Below are positions 43,819 through 50,504 of a stretch of DNA of 64,000 bases, in pieces. Below the pieces are notes generated by a model. The model did not search any database. It saw nothing but the letters and a program-made list of their open reading frames with translations, and had not been told where the DNA came from. The stretch is from Salinivibrio kushneri (GTDB lineage Bacteria; Pseudomonadota; Gammaproteobacteria; Enterobacterales; Vibrionaceae): assembly GCF_027286325.1 (NCBI RefSeq), contig NZ_CP114588.1, forward strand, positions 2,567,317 to 2,631,316. Direction: 5' to 3'. Made by a program: the position numbers and the translations under genes. The number at the start of each line of letters is the position of its first letter. Position 1 is the stretch's first letter.

Positions 43819-44784
43819 TTGCGTATCGGACCCTACACCCTGGATGTCCCCTTGATCGTGGCCCCAATGGCTGGCGTGACGGATAGACCATTTCGTGAGT
43901 TATGCCTTGCACATGGTGCGGGCATGGCTATCAGTGAAATGATGTCATCAAATCCAGCGTTGTGGCGGACGAACAAGTCGCAAAAGCGCATGGTTCATAT
44001 TGACGAATCCGGTCTGCGTTCGGTGCAAATCGCGGGGGCTGAACCCGAGCTTATGGCTGACGCGGCGCAGTTTTGTGTGGAGAACGGGGCGCAAATAATT
44101 GACATCAACATGGGTTGTCCAGTGAAGAAGGTCAACAAAAAGTTAGCAGGCTCTGCTTTGCTAACGCGGCCTGATCTCATTGAGCAAATCCTCAAAGCCA
44201 CGGTAAACGCGGTGGATGTTCCCGTAACACTCAAAACGCGCACAGGCTGGGATCCGGACAATAAGAATTGTGTTGAGATCGCCCGGATGGCGGAAGATTG
44301 TGGCATCCAAGCCCTTGCACTACATGGCCGCACGCGGGCCTGTATGTACAAAGGTGAAGCAGAGTACGACAGCATTAAGGCTGCGAAAGCAGCAGTATCC
44401 ATTCCGGTGATTGCCAATGGCGACATTGACTCACCAGAAAAAGCCCAGTATGTCCTCGACTACACGGGCGCGGATGCGGTAATGATTGGTCGCCCTGCTC
44501 AGGGACGCCCGTGGATTTTTCGCGAAATCCACCACTATCTCACCACAGGTGAGCACTTGCCTGCCCCTTCACTAGAAGAGGTTAGGACAATTTTGTTGGG
44601 TCATGTTCAAGAGCTTCATCAGTTTTATGGGGAGCTCAAAGGGTTACGTATTGCCCGTAAACACGTGGGCTGGTACCTAAAAGAGCATGACCAAATTGGC
44701 GACTTTCGCCGCACCTTCAACGCAATCGAAGATGCACCACAGCAGATCGATGCGCTGCAAGGCTACTTCGACAACGTTGCATAA
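43819..44784 (+). CDS. dusB: tRNA-dihydrouridine synthase B
   Basis: 321 aa. A flavoenzyme reducing a uridine in the tRNA D-loop. It starts RIGPYTLDVPLIVAPMAGVTD, with the catalytic Cys in DINMGCPVKKVNKKLAGSAL and the FMN phosphate region ANGDIDS ... MIGRPAQGRP. The start is a TTG aligned with the E. coli Met1. It is the first gene of the conserved dusB-fis operon, 22 bp before fis. Confidence 0.96.
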   Translation: MRIGPYTLDVPLIVAPMAGVTDRPFRELCLAHGAGMAISEMMSSNPALWRTNKSQKRMVHIDESGLRSVQIAGAEPELMADAAQFCVENGAQIIDINMGCPVKKVNKKLAGSALLTRPDLIEQILKATVNAVDVPVTLKTRTGWDPDNKNCVEIARMAEDCGIQALALHGRTRACMYKGEAEYDSIKAAKAAVSIPVIANGDIDSPEKAQYVLDYTGADAVMIGRPAQGRPWIFREIHHYLTTGEHLPAPSLEEVRTILLGHVQELHQFYGELKGLRIARKHVGWYLKEHDQIGDFRRTFNAIEDAPQQIDALQGYFDNVA

Positions 44785-44806
44785 ATACGAGAAGAGCTGA
44801 CAGAAT

Positions 44807-45103
44807 ATGTTCGAACAAAACCTGACTTCCGAAACATTGACAGTAACGACTGTAACTTCACAAGATCAAATTACGCAAAAGCCACTTCGTGACTCTGTAA
44901 AAGCGTCCTTGAAGAACTACCTCGCGCAATTGAATGGCCAGGAAGTCAACGATCTGTATGAGCTTGTCCTCGCAGAAGTTGAGCAGCCACTGCTGGATAC
45001 CATCATGCAATACACCCGCGGTAACCAAACCCGCGCAGCCACCATGATGGGCATCAACCGCGGTACATTGCGTAAGAAACTGAAAAAATACGGCATGAAC
45101 TGA
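44807..45103 (+). CDS. fis: Nucleoid protein and global regulator Fis
   Basis: 98 aa, the growth-phase nucleoid protein that bends DNA and activates rRNA promoters. The C-terminal helix-turn-helix [27 protein letters not shown] is identical or nearly so to E. coli Fis. The last 14 bases of the gene, including the first T of the stop, are the left attachment repeat of the integrated element. The TGA stop is therefore partly element DNA, whereas the reconstructed empty site reads TAA at that place. The protein is unchanged. Confidence 0.98.
   Translation: MFEQNLTSETLTVTTVTSQDQITQKPLRDSVKASLKNYLAQLNGQEVNDLYELVLAEVEQPLLDTIMQYTRGNQTRAATMMGINRGTLRKKLKKYGMN
45088..45101 (+). repeat. attL core repeat (end of fis)
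   Basis: ATACGGCATGAACT, coding for the last residues of Fis. Exact copy at 49704-49717. Confidence 0.88.
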
Positions 45104-45129
45104 TATAAATCACTCATACTATTGAATTT

Positions 45130-45165
45130 AAAAGGCTTAATCAGGAATGATTAGGCCTTTTCTAT
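45130..45165 (+). terminator. Element-borne terminator for fis
   Basis: AAAAGGCTTAATCA and TGATTAGGCCTTTT pair over 14 bp (one G-U) around GGAA, followed by T-rich sequence. It stands 26 bases after the fis stop and replaces the native terminator displaced to 49744. Confidence 0.85.
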
Positions 45166-45170
45166 CTTTA

Positions 45171-45193
45171 GTGACACGCATGGTTACACACAA
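45171..45193 (+). repeat. Left integrase arm-type repeat
   Basis: A 23-bp sequence (GTGACAC ... GTTACACACAA) matching 21 of 23 bases of 49555-49577 in the same orientation. Each copy itself holds two GTNACAC units 12 bases apart, as expected for arm sites of tyrosine integrases or excisionase sites. Confidence 0.65.
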
Positions 45194-45217
45194 GAAAAAG
45201 CTACAAGGTAAGAGAAT

Positions 45218-45454
45218 CTAATCAGAAGTGATATGCCGTATTCCGGTCAGGGGAGAAACATTGAGCGCCTTACAGTACTGAATGAACTCGACTACATCTA
45301 AACGCCTTTCACCCTGCTCGACTTTCCCAACAAAAGAGTGTGAGACCTCGAGCCTTTCGGCTAAATCGCGCATGGTCAAACCCTGATCATTTCTTTGCTG
45401 TTTCAGCCAGGCAATCAGTTTTAGGTTTTGTGGGGTGTTAAGGGACTTAAACAT
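45218..45454 (-). CDS. XRE/Cro-type helix-turn-helix repressor
   Basis: 78 aa, made almost only of one HTH_XRE domain: GLTMRDLAERLEVSHSFVGKVEQGERRL. It is divergent from the membrane-protein gene, and the 66-bp gap contains a promoter with an overlapping GGTACA-N8-TGTACC inverted repeat, so it is likely to repress that gene and perhaps itself. Small XRE proteins of this kind serve as switches in phage satellites, toxin-antitoxin-like pairs and defence cargo. No trace of a ligand or protease domain. Confidence 0.85.
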   Translation of the reverse strand: MFKSLNTPQNLKLIAWLKQQRNDQGLTMRDLAERLEVSHSFVGKVEQGERRLDVVEFIQYCKALNVSPLTGIRHITSD

Positions 45455-45487
45455 TGTCCCGATATTAGGTACAAGTTACGATGTACC
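45454..45487 (+). promoter_or_regulatory. Promoter and inverted-repeat operator of the membrane-protein gene
   Basis: TTGTCC (45454-45459), 17-bp spacer, TACGAT (45477-45482). GGTACA (45468-45473) and TGTACC (45482-45487) form an 8-bp-spaced inverted repeat covering the spacer end and the -10 box. This is the expected position for a repressor operator. Confidence 0.55.
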
Positions 45488-45520
45488 CAATTCAGGAACA
45501 AACAAGAACAAAGAGGATAT

Positions 45521-45871
45521 ATGTTTGATTATCTGACATCAGGAGTCATTGGGGGCTGGCTAATGTTTTTTAGCTTCTTGTACGCCCATATAAAACATAG
45601 CGATTCTTTCTCTGGAAGTAGTCGAAAATATGAAATAGCCTTGATGCTTTCAACTCTTTTTGGCTCAATCACATTGTTCTACCTGATGTTTATATTTTTC
45701 CAAAAAGCGCACTGGTACAGTCCTATTTTACTCTTTATGCTCGGTGGCTTCTTTTATGAGGTTGTATTTCGCTTCTTCATTAGACGTGATCCACTTGTTG
45801 TTTCTGCCAGTGCCTTTCTAGGTTGGCCGATAGGCGCTTACTTCTTTTACCAAGCGGTTGAAAAACTATAA
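45521..45871 (+). CDS. Four-helix membrane protein of unknown function (element cargo)
   Basis: A 116-aa protein with hydrophobic segments at about residues 7-24, 40-62, 68-84 and 92-112, short loops and few charged residues outside SGSSRKYE and FIRRDP. No named family is recognised. The ATG at 45521 follows AGAGGATAT; the longer in-frame start at 45428 overlaps the XRE gene and is rejected. It is the only plus-strand gene of the element and sits under the XRE repressor. Small membrane proteins under repressor control can be superinfection-exclusion or abortive-infection effectors, but nothing in the sequence proves that. Confidence 0.8.
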   Translation: MFDYLTSGVIGGWLMFFSFLYAHIKHSDSFSGSSRKYEIALMLSTLFGSITLFYLMFIFFQKAHWYSPILLFMLGGFFYEVVFRFFIRRDPLVVSASAFLGWPIGAYFFYQAVEKL

Positions 45872-45920
45872 GAGCATGTGAATGCTAGGATTTACCATAT
45901 CGGTAACATTTCACCGACAG

Positions 45921-46082
45921 GTTACTTAGGATCAGCAAAGGTAGTCGCCAACCTCGATTACCTTAACCTCAGCTAGCCTAAACATTACTAAACATCCAAC
46001 CTTTAGATTACTTAAGATCTGGCAGCCTTACCATTACTTACCTTGACCATACTTATCATTAAATGACCTTAGCAATACTTAG
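45921..46082. repeat. Iteron-like cluster of seven ATTACTTA-type repeats
   Basis: Copies of RTTACTTA or close variants start at about 45921, 45957, 45984, 46007, 46033, 46049 and 46075, mostly 23-27 bases apart and all in the same orientation. The stretch 45872-46078 has no gene and is A/T-rich. It lies between the membrane protein gene and the end of the YagK/YfjJ-type gene. Such arrays are typical of replication origins bound by an initiator. Confidence 0.55.
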
Positions 46083-46681
46083 CACCTGCGGTGCTTTGAG
46101 TGCTTTGAGTTTCGTAGCCTTGAAGAACCAAAGTCTTTGGTTTGCTTAGGACGGTAGCCCTTACCCCTAGGCTTGGCTAGATAGCTGATGTGGTAGCTTG
46201 CTGCGTCAATTGCCTCATGATCATCACGTTCAAGATTGTGATAAGCCGAACCGCTATGAAGTCCACCAGCATCACCAATAAATACAGAACCGTGGTACTC
46301 CCAAATCTCTCTAACCCATTCTGCTAGCTGGTGGTAGTGATTGACCTTGCTGCCATTGAGAATCAACACAAAGTGATAATGCTGGCTCTTGGCTTTTTCC
46401 TGCTCTCGCGCCCACGCAAAGCCAAATTCACTTTGGTAGTGTCGCTCAGCTCGCTTTCTAAGTCTGCGGTTGAAGTCGGTGATCAACTTGTTGTTGTCAG
46501 TGGGGTATGGCAAGTGAAGATCAAAGCGCCATACAAACACCTTTCTGTGACGGCAAAGCATTTCATCCAGCTCACCGAGTATTGCTTTAAGTATGCCCGT
46601 TCTTAATCCGTTTTTTGATGGATTGACCGACCAAATTCTTTCTCGATACTCAAACCATTTTTGTTTAGATACATAAGGCAT
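46079..46681 (-). CDS. YagK/YfjJ-type (inovirus Gp2-like) protein, probable replication protein
   Basis: 200 aa. The order VFVWRFDLHLPYPTDNN, FNRRLRKRAERHYQSEFGFAWAREQEK and HYHFVLILNG, with a HYH motif, is that of the YagK/YfjJ C-terminal domain found in prophages, satellites and as inovirus Gp2. Later YHISYLAKPRGKGYRPKQT is also family-like. The HxH pair is reminiscent of HUH endonuclease-type fold proteins, but I cannot show a catalytic Tyr pattern. With the iteron-like repeats next to its 3' end it is the best candidate for the element's replication function. Confidence 0.78.
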   Translation of the reverse strand: MPYVSKQKWFEYRERIWSVNPSKNGLRTGILKAILGELDEMLCRHRKVFVWRFDLHLPYPTDNNKLITDFNRRLRKRAERHYQSEFGFAWAREQEKAKSQHYHFVLILNGSKVNHYHQLAEWVREIWEYHGSVFIGDAGGLHSGSAYHNLERDDHEAIDAASYHISYLAKPRGKGYRPKQTKDFGSSRLRNSKHSKHRRC

Positions 46682-46861
46682 GGATAGGACTAGTTAAGAA
46701 GATAGATATTATTAATTACCTAGCGGCCTGTTAGTAGCCACTAACCCCTAGTGATATGCGCCACATGGGGGTGACCTATAGAAAACTTGATAATTTAGGG
46801 GTAAAAAACCTAGTAGTGTTATTCAAGGTCGTTCACCCCTTGGTATGTAAATCTCGACAGG
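46682..46861 (-). promoter_or_regulatory. Control region between the YagK/YfjJ-type gene and the 153-aa gene
   Basis: 180 bp without a gene. GGGGTGACC (46768-46776) and, inverted, GTTCACCCC (46831-46839) form a pair of divergent G-rich sites; TTAGT-AGCC-ACTAA is a short palindrome near 46732. GGTTAG / CTAACC (46859-46877) pair over the end of the 153-aa gene. It could hold the promoter of the replication gene and sites for AlpA or a second regulator. Confidence 0.35.
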
Positions 46862-47323
46862 TTAGCGAGTACTAACCTTTTCTTTCCTCAAATACGGCTC
46901 CAAAAACCCCTTAACCTGATCCATTTGTAGAGTGGATTCCTTGCGCTTTTGCCGAAGCAAATTAACTTGCTCAACCGCGCTCAAAACAGTTTTAGAGTCT
47001 GCCAACCAATAGCGCTTGAAATTGGCAACATAGCCATAAGAACTCCGGTAAGGCTCAAACTTGGATGTAACTTGAATTCCCTTTTTCTTCATGGCTGATA
47101 CATCGGTATTAAGGCAACTAGTCCAATACTTACCTGTAGCTTCCATGCGTTTAACGTGAGAGAGGCTAGCAACCTGCTGATCTAGGGTGTGAACCCCCAT
47201 CAGACCTTTACTCAAAAAAGTCATCAAGCACTTTTCTAGCTTGCTTGGTGGCTGGCGTGTTAAGCTGCCATTGCCGGTTTTGGCGCTGCTTAGTTTATTC
47301 TGGGTGGCGCTTTTACTTTTCAT
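46862..47323 (-). CDS. Uncharacterised element protein, possibly winged-helix DNA-binding
   Basis: A 153-aa basic protein. The N-terminal 30 residues are a Lys/Ser/Thr/Gln-rich, probably disordered stretch. The centre (SKLEKCLMTFLSKGLMG ... VASLSHVKRMEATGKYWTSCL ... AMKKKGIQV ... NFKRYWLAD) could be a winged helix-turn-helix, as often seen next to AlpA genes in prophage-like islands; this is a guess from pattern. It follows the alpA gene by 12 bp, so the two are co-transcribed. Confidence 0.6.
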   Translation of the reverse strand: MKSKSATQNKLSSAKTGNGSLTRQPPSKLEKCLMTFLSKGLMGVHTLDQQVASLSHVKRMEATGKYWTSCLNTDVSAMKKKGIQVTSKFEPYRSSYGYVANFKRYWLADSKTVLSAVEQVNLLRQKRKESTLQMDQVKGFLEPYLRKEKVSTR

Positions 47324-47335
47324 AATGCCTCCCCT

Positions 47336-47533
47336 TTATGCTGCTTCTGGCTGCCACTCACCACGAACAAATTGCTCATGGAGATCAGCTCGATAGCGAA
47401 CACAACGAGGAGTTAGACGTTGGCCTTTCGGATAGCGGCCTTCCTTCTCTGCGTTATAGAGCCATGTACGGCCTACGCCTAGTGACTCACAAACTTGCTT
47501 GGTGGTAAGGAAGCGTTGACTGGAACTGAACAT
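47336..47533 (-). CDS. AlpA-like excisionase/transcriptional regulator
   Basis: 65 aa, MerR-like DNA-binding fold of the AlpA/excisionase group: FLTTKQVCESLGVGRTWLYNAEKEGRYPKGQRL followed by VRYRADLHEQFVRGEW. AlpA proteins activate excision of P4-like and other satellites and recruit or stimulate the integrase. It lies in the leftward group with the integrase and the 185-aa gene. AlpA is, as I recall, one of the three PICMI core proteins. Confidence 0.88.
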   Translation of the reverse strand: MFSSSQRFLTTKQVCESLGVGRTWLYNAEKEGRYPKGQRLTPRCVRYRADLHEQFVRGEWQPEAA

Positions 47534-47612
47534 ATTGAACCCCTTTAGTTGCTCTTTAACTTTCAGGGTTCAGCTTGCTTGTTTGTATTACCGTTAGGTG
47601 GAAGTAGCTAGG

Positions 47613-48170
47613 TCAGGGATTTTTTATCACTAGCTCGTAAGCCAGGTTTCGCTTGCTCTTAACCTTGGGCTGAAAATTTTTTCCCTCTTCTGAAAACCAG
47701 TTTCTAATCGTTTTTTCTGTCGGTGCTTTTTTACCATTGAGAACAAACGCAGCATTTATTTTGTTAGCTAAACTCGCTGACGTGGCCTGTGGGTGCTTTT
47801 CCCAAGTATCCTTGGCAATTTCAATACATTTTTGACGATACTGATTAGCATTGTGCCGTCCACTATCACGCTGCTTTTCGGATAGCCTAACCCTCTTTAC
47901 CGCCAAAGCGACTGAAGGCGCTAAATAATCTACCGCGCAATCAGCTCCAGCCTTCATAAACAATGCGGAAATTGCTTGAAAGCAAGCTTCTACGGCTTCA
48001 AGTTGTGGATCGCTCAACCCAATCTTAGGCAACTCATGTTGAATAATTCGACAAGCTTCCATTGCCTCTGGGCTGTTCCAAGTGAACTCAGCCAAATCAA
48101 TTTCAGCAGCATTAGAAACAAGTTCGCTCAATATTTCATTAACTAGATATTGTTCATCGATCTCTAGCAT
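47613..48170 (-). CDS. Uncharacterised 185-aa element protein coupled to the integrase
   Basis: An acidic N-terminal half (MLEIDEQYLVNEILSELVSN) is followed by a basic C-terminal half with a helix-turn-helix-like region (SASLANKINAAFVLNGKKAPTEKTIRNWFSEEG). Such HTH-tailed proteins occur in P4-like islands, but I recognise no named family. Its ATG overlaps the integrase stop by one base (TAATG), so it is translated with the integrase. A role in excision or replication is inferred only from this coupling. Confidence 0.65.
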   Translation of the reverse strand: MLEIDEQYLVNEILSELVSNAAEIDLAEFTWNSPEAMEACRIIQHELPKIGLSDPQLEAVEACFQAISALFMKAGADCAVDYLAPSVALAVKRVRLSEKQRDSGRHNANQYRQKCIEIAKDTWEKHPQATSASLANKINAAFVLNGKKAPTEKTIRNWFSEEGKNFQPKVKSKRNLAYELVIKNP

Positions 48171-49543
48171 TACTTACTCCCTCCAAAGCTCACCACGTTG
48201 CTAGCCTGCTCACCGCGCTCTAATAGCTTCTCAATGTGTGAACACCAAATTCTGAGTAAGTTAGCTTTACGCTTCATTGCGCTAGAGTTGTTATAGTTCC
48301 CCTCAATCCTTGGTAACGCATGACCGAGCATCATTTCAATGGCGTAGTTGTCTGTTTGAAGCTCATTGAGCGCGGTGCTGAAAGTGTGCCTCAGGTGGTG
48401 GAATCGAAAGAATTTAGGGTGTTCTTTGAGTGGCTTTTTTGCCCGCTTATACTGATTAGCCTCATCATCACTAATCCAACCAATACGCTGTGACAGCTTC
48501 CCACCCCATGCGCTAACCGCTGGCGCTTGCTTTAGCTCACCAAGCAGATAACCGTCTGGGTTATTGGTAACTAGGCTTTCTATAAGCGGATAGATAAACT
48601 GTGGGATTGGGCGAACAATATCCCCAGATCCACCAGCTTGCTGTGCTTTCTCTTTGACCTTGTTGTGTTCTGCTGGGCAAGCCCAAACCCTACGCTTTAA
48701 ATCCCACTCGCTAGACTTGGAAAGCCTTACTTCTTGGGTTCTTGCTCCCATAACTAACAAGATCTGTAACAAGTTTTGATAGTACGGAACCATCTTGCCG
48801 TTAAAGCTGAACTCCACCAAATCACGCAACTCATCCCACTCAATGTTTCCCTCACCATCAGGAACCTCAACCGCTGCCCGACTGGATTTTTTCTGCTTGG
48901 ATGCGCCTATGTCGTCAAAGTCTATGTTAAAAACATCGGCATCAAGTTTGTGTCCCTGTTTCTTTAGGAAACGCAAAGCCTGCTTAAGGTTATTAAGTGT
49001 GTAACCGCGAGCCACCGCCCACTTATCATCAGAGCGATGTAAGCAACGAATCCACATCGGTTTAGTGATTTGCTCTAAAGGAAGATCTGCGAGAGTTGGA
49101 AGAACGTATTTGCGGAACTGAGCAAAATGCTTCTCTGCGTTAACGCGCTTTCTGGCGTTGAAGTCACTTAGCCAAAGCTCAAGCCCTTGCTTAACGGTTA
49201 AAGATTTTAGAGTGTCTTGCTTTTGAATCGCCAGCTCGTTCTTAGGATCTTTGCCTGCTACCAACCATTTGCGACACTCATCCCTTAGCGCGGTAGCTTG
49301 AGACAGACTAATCTCTGGATACTTGCCGAGCGTTAACGCTTTGGGGCTGGTGGTTCTGCCTCCTAAGCGATAGCGATAGAGCCAAAGCAAGTTATTATTA
49401 GGTCTAACGCTCCTTGATTGCCGCTGTGAGGGCGTTACTCGAACACTTAAACCCATTCCAACGCTGTGAGACTCTGGTTTGCTTAAATCGGCTCTCAGGA
49501 GCTTTTTTAGTTTTGTATCTGTGAGTGAAGTTCTCTTTGTCAT
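48170..49543 (-). CDS. int: Tyrosine-type site-specific integrase
   Basis: 457 aa. It has the N-terminal arm-binding domain of P4-type integrases (DUF4102-like, VRVTPSQRQSRSVRPNNNLLWLYRYRLGG), a SAM-like core-binding domain (about 110-210), and a catalytic domain with Arg in LVMGARTQEVRLSK, the HxxR box HHLRHTFSTAL and the nucleophile Tyr in PRIEGNYNNSSAM. It lies next to the right attachment repeat and reads into the element. Promoter and arm sites are expected in 49544-49703. Confidence 0.94.
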   Translation of the reverse strand: MTKRTSLTDTKLKKLLRADLSKPESHSVGMGLSVRVTPSQRQSRSVRPNNNLLWLYRYRLGGRTTSPKALTLGKYPEISLSQATALRDECRKWLVAGKDPKNELAIQKQDTLKSLTVKQGLELWLSDFNARKRVNAEKHFAQFRKYVLPTLADLPLEQITKPMWIRCLHRSDDKWAVARGYTLNNLKQALRFLKKQGHKLDADVFNIDFDDIGASKQKKSSRAAVEVPDGEGNIEWDELRDLVEFSFNGKMVPYYQNLLQILLVMGARTQEVRLSKSSEWDLKRRVWACPAEHNKVKEKAQQAGGSGDIVRPIPQFIYPLIESLVTNNPDGYLLGELKQAPAVSAWGGKLSQRIGWISDDEANQYKRAKKPLKEHPKFFRFHHLRHTFSTALNELQTDNYAIEMMLGHALPRIEGNYNNSSAMKRKANLLRIWCSHIEKLLERGEQASNVVSFGGSK

Positions 49544-49554
49544 ATCCCTTGCCA

Positions 49555-49577
49555 GTTACACGCATAGTTACACACAA
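49555..49577 (+). repeat. Right integrase arm-type repeat
   Basis: GTTACACG ... GTTACACAC, 21 of 23 bases identical to 45171-45193 in the same orientation, just upstream of the integrase start. Confidence 0.65.
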
Positions 49578-49703
49578 CGAACAGTCTAACCTGGAACAAC
49601 AAAGAACTAAAGTGAACACAAATCTAACTCAGAACACTGATATAGGAGGATTCAAAAAGAAAGTGCGAATCTTAGAAAAGTTCAAAAAACAACAAATAAA
49701 CTG

Positions 49704-49717
49704 ATACGGCATGAACT
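49704..49717 (+). repeat. attR core repeat
   Basis: ATACGGCATGAACT, exact copy of the fis 3' end at 45088-45101. Joining the two recreates an intact fis end with stop codon TAA followed by the native downstream DNA. Confidence 0.88.
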
Positions 49718-49743
49718 AATCAATCATTAGTTTGGCTGTTATC

Positions 49744-49779
49744 AAACGGGTTAGCCGTCAATCGGTTAGCCCGTTTTTG
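49744..49779 (+). terminator. Displaced native terminator of dusB-fis
   Basis: AAACGGGTTAGCC and GGTTAGCCCGTTT pair around a short loop and are followed by TTTTTG. It lies 27 bases after the right repeat, the normal place for the fis terminator if the element were absent. Confidence 0.75.
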
Positions 49780-49814
49780 TTATCTATAAGCGCGCAAAGC
49801 GCTCCACCCTAGCA

Positions 49815-50243
49815 TCATGAGTTAGCATCCTCACTGTCCGCCAGGGTTTCTAATATCGAGCAATGGGTCGCGTCATCGTCGTCCATACCACAGCAGGCAG
49901 CATTTAAACGCGTCAGTGCATGCTTGACCCGCTCAAGCGCGGCTATCTTCTCTGAGACCTCATTCAGGCGCCGCTGGGTGATCCCTTTCACTTCTGCACA
50001 GGTGTGCAAGGTCGCTTCTTCGCGAATGTCTGACAATTCGTGAATTTCATCAAGCGATAACCCCATCTCTTTACCGCGTAAAATGAACATCACTTGGCTA
50101 ATGGCCTCATCGGCATAGAGCCGGTATCCACCCTCTGTGCGGGCACTCGGTGCTAGCAAGCCTGATTTTTCATAAAAACGCAGCGTATCGGTGGAGACAC
50201 CACAGTGCTTGGCAAGCTCACCGATTTGCAGCAACTTGGTCAT
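49815..50243 (-). CDS. zntR: Zinc-responsive MerR-family regulator ZntR
   Basis: 142 aa. N-terminal MerR HTH (LLQIGELAKHCGVSTDTLRFYEKSGLL), a dimerisation helix and the metal loop with four Cys at ZntR positions: Cys in LHTCAEVKG, the pair in AACCGMDD and Cys in THCSILE. ZntR switches on the zinc exporter gene zntA when zinc is in excess. The ATG at 50243 follows AAGGAGCGGTG; a GTG one codon earlier is not needed. In relatives zntR is the direct neighbour of fis; here the element separates them. Confidence 0.93.
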   Translation of the reverse strand: MTKLLQIGELAKHCGVSTDTLRFYEKSGLLAPSARTEGGYRLYADEAISQVMFILRGKEMGLSLDEIHELSDIREEATLHTCAEVKGITQRRLNEVSEKIAALERVKHALTRLNAACCGMDDDDATHCSILETLADSEDANS

Positions 50244-50368
50244 CACCGCTCCTTTTCATGTTGGATGAACCTTCTTTTTGTAGCAAAGCCGCGACCCTAT
50301 GACCAGCATTGCATGAGAACCAGAAAGCGCGGTGGTGTAAAAACAATAAAAATGTCGCTATCAGCAAA

Positions 50369-50384
50369 TAGCAATCGATTGCGC
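50369..50384. promoter_or_regulatory. PurR-like operator upstream of purHD
   Basis: TAGCAATCGATTGCGC has the perfect PurR core GCAA-TCGA-TTGC and matches 11 of 16 positions of ACGCAAACGTTTGCGT. It overlaps the -35 region of a candidate promoter whose -10 box is TAGAAT (50398-50403). It fits repression of purHD by PurR. Confidence 0.75.
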
Positions 50385-50504
50385 AAACAAAATCAGATAG
50401 AATGGCGCCGTTTTGGCACTTGGCGGTTTAATAAAGCTTATCCGTGTTGATAGACACGATGGGCTTTGATAAGCATTCAATCTGTCAGTGAAGAGAACTA
50501 AGCC

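Larger units (their letters stand above)
45088..49717. mobile_element. Integrated 4.6-kb element at the 3' end of fis, probably a PICMI-type phage satellite
   Basis: The element is bounded by a 14-bp direct repeat, ATACGGCATGAACT (45088-45101 and 49704-49717), the left copy being the end of fis. Inside, in order: XRE repressor (-), four-helix membrane protein (+), iteron-like repeats, YagK/YfjJ-type protein (-), 153-aa protein (-), AlpA-like regulator (-), 185-aa protein (-), tyrosine integrase (-). Arm-type repeats lie near both ends. There are no capsid or packaging genes. Small size, Vibrionaceae host, fis site and the integrase/AlpA/replication set fit the phage-inducible chromosomal minimalist islands. 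The flanking chromosomal order fis-zntR is otherwise the usual one. Confidence 0.85.

Noticed and set aside
45872..46078. CRISPR array in the repeat-rich stretch of the element
   Set aside because: The repeated unit is only about 8 bases and imperfect, with no 25-40-base repeats and no cas genes nearby; iteron-like instead.
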